DNA from: Sphingomonadaceae bacterium 3R27C6
GTDB taxonomy: Bacteria; Pseudomonadota; Alphaproteobacteria; Sphingomonadales; Sphingomonadaceae
Reading direction: 5' to 3'
Assembly: GCA_005503215.1 (NCBI GenBank)
Contig: SCNS01000011.1
Location: forward strand, 1-64,000
DNA length: 64,000 bases
A model generated the notes under the pieces. It saw nothing but the letters and a program-made list of their open reading frames with translations, had not been told where the DNA came from and ran no database searches. A program made the translations under genes and the position numbers. Below are positions 63,325 to 64,000 of this stretch, in pieces (position 1 is the first letter of the stretch; every line of letters begins with the position of its first letter).

Positions 63325-64000
63325 TTAGCTGCCCCAGACCTTGCGCGGTTCGCTGCGTACTGCGAGCAGCTTGTCGACCGCATCGCCGACGTCGGCGGGC
63401 GCCCATTTTTCCTGCTTGTCGACCGTCGGGCCAAGCTTCCAGCCATCCTCGATCGTGATGCGGCCGCCCTCCAGCTCGAAAACGTAGCCGGTCACATGCT
63501 TCGATTGGCCGGAGCCGAGCCAGACGACGGTGGGTGCAATATTGTCGGGATCCTGCGCGTCGAAGCCGCTTTCGACCGCCGCCATCTTGTCGGCAAAGGC
63601 GCCCTCGGTCATCCGCGTGCGCGCCGCGGGGGCGAGCGCGTTGGCGGTGATGCCATAGCGGCCGAGTTCAGCCGCCTGCACCAGGGTCAGCGCGGCGATG
63701 CCGCCCTTGGCAGTCGAATAGGCCGCCTGCGCGATCGAGCCCTGGAGCCCCGCGCCGCTGGTGGTGTTGATGATGCGCGCATCGACGGGATTGCCCGCCT
63801 TCTGTTGTGCACGCCAGTAATCGACCGCATGGCGGCTGACGCAGAAATGGCCGCGCAGGTGGACGTGCATCGTTGCGTCCCATTCTTCGGGGGTCGCGGA
63901 GACGAACATCCGATCGCGCACGATGCCGGCATTGTTGACGACGACGTGCAGGTCGCCGAACGCCGCGACCGCGGCGTCGACGATGCGCTTCGCGGCATCC
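63325..64000 (-). CDS. Short-chain dehydrogenase, 5' part beyond the window
   Basis: About 225 C-terminal residues of a classical SDR are present. The visible order is VVNNAGIVRDRMF, then NTTSGAGLQGS and YSTAKGG (Ser-Tyr-Lys catalytic set), then NALAPAARTRMT. The end carries an extension (VTGYVFELEGGRITIEDGW) typical of SDRs that act on bulky hydroxyacyl-CoA or steroid-like substrates. The cofactor loop lies off the edge. It is the most upstream visible gene of the minus-strand operon SDR-FadE-FadE-SDR-MaoC. Confidence 0.88.
   Translation of the reverse strand, partial: DAAKRIVDAAVAAFGDLHVVVNNAGIVRDRMFVSATPEEWDATMHVHLRGHFCVSRHAVDYWRAQQKAGNPVDARIINTTSGAGLQGSIAQAAYSTAKGGIAALTLVQAAELGRYGITANALAPAARTRMTEGAFADKMAAVESGFDAQDPDNIAPTVVWLGSGQSKHVTGYVFELEGGRITIEDGWKLGPTVDKQEKWAPADVGDAVDKLLAVRSEPRKVWGS

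Overview
The window looks like one piece of an alphaproteobacterial chromosome or large replicon, most likely from the Sphingomonadaceae (Sphingopyxis/Sphingomonas-like). The reasons are the GC-rich sequence, the PEPxxWA form of the exosortase sorting tail, two TonB-dependent barrel genes close together, the FadD3-like/paired acyl-CoA dehydrogenase gene content and the very tight gene packing. The taxon is an inference from gene content. I saw no rRNA, tRNA, CRISPR array, insertion sequence or prophage.

Region 1 (1-18.9 kb) is an exopolysaccharide and exosortase locus. A minus-strand export operon runs from a Wza-like export protein through an outer-membrane barrel and a Wzz-like chain-length protein to a BY-kinase with a tyrosine tail, followed by a GT2 glycosyltransferase. 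Facing it are a TPR lipoprotein and a WecB/TagA/CpsF transferase. A membrane GT2, a UDP-glucuronate decarboxylase-like epimerase, a GT4 and an O-antigen ligase/polymerase-like membrane protein follow. The exosortase (Cys/Arg/His triad visible), EpsI and an EpsD-like prolyl isomerase form a compact operon. Next door are a SleB-type wall hydrolase, a CAP-domain protein, an L,D-transpeptidase and one PEPxxWA-CTERM protein, which is the obvious local exosortase substrate.

Region 2 (18.9-23.7 kb) is sparse. It has a long stretch without a convincing gene, a PilZ-XRE fusion regulator carrying both c-di-GMP-binding motifs, an FkbM-type methyltransferase and an acyltransferase-3 membrane protein.

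Region 3 (23.7-32.6 kb) has a four-gene tripartite pump operon (NodT-type outer-membrane factor, MacA-like adaptor, ATPase, FtsX/MacB-like permease) behind a perfect palindrome. A BenE-type transporter and a giant DUF2339 membrane protein follow.

Region 4 (32.8-42.2 kb) is the most unusual. A LytS/LytTR-type two-component pair is divergent from an operon of a retropepsin-like protein, two unrecognised secreted proteins, a short-plug TonB-receptor-like barrel and a four-cysteine secreted protein. A paralogue of that last protein, and a small Lys/Glu/Ala/Pro repeat protein, sit on the other side of the two-component genes. The divergent promoter carries a 20-bp direct repeat with 21-bp periodicity, the geometry expected of a LytTR site.

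Region 5 (42.7-64 kb) is catabolic. It contains a TonB receptor-MFS-amidohydrolase-LysR unit, a LysR/DHA2 exporter pair, a Rieske oxygenase-acetoacetate-decarboxylase-like-SDR-MFS operon, a LuxR regulator, a FadD3-like CoA ligase, a second, membrane-bound LytTR protein divergent from a small secreted protein, and a minus-strand operon (SDR, two acyl-CoA dehydrogenases, SDR, MaoC) that runs off the right edge. Together these suggest uptake and CoA-dependent breakdown of a cyclic, perhaps steroid- or terpenoid-like, substrate. That substrate assignment is inference only.
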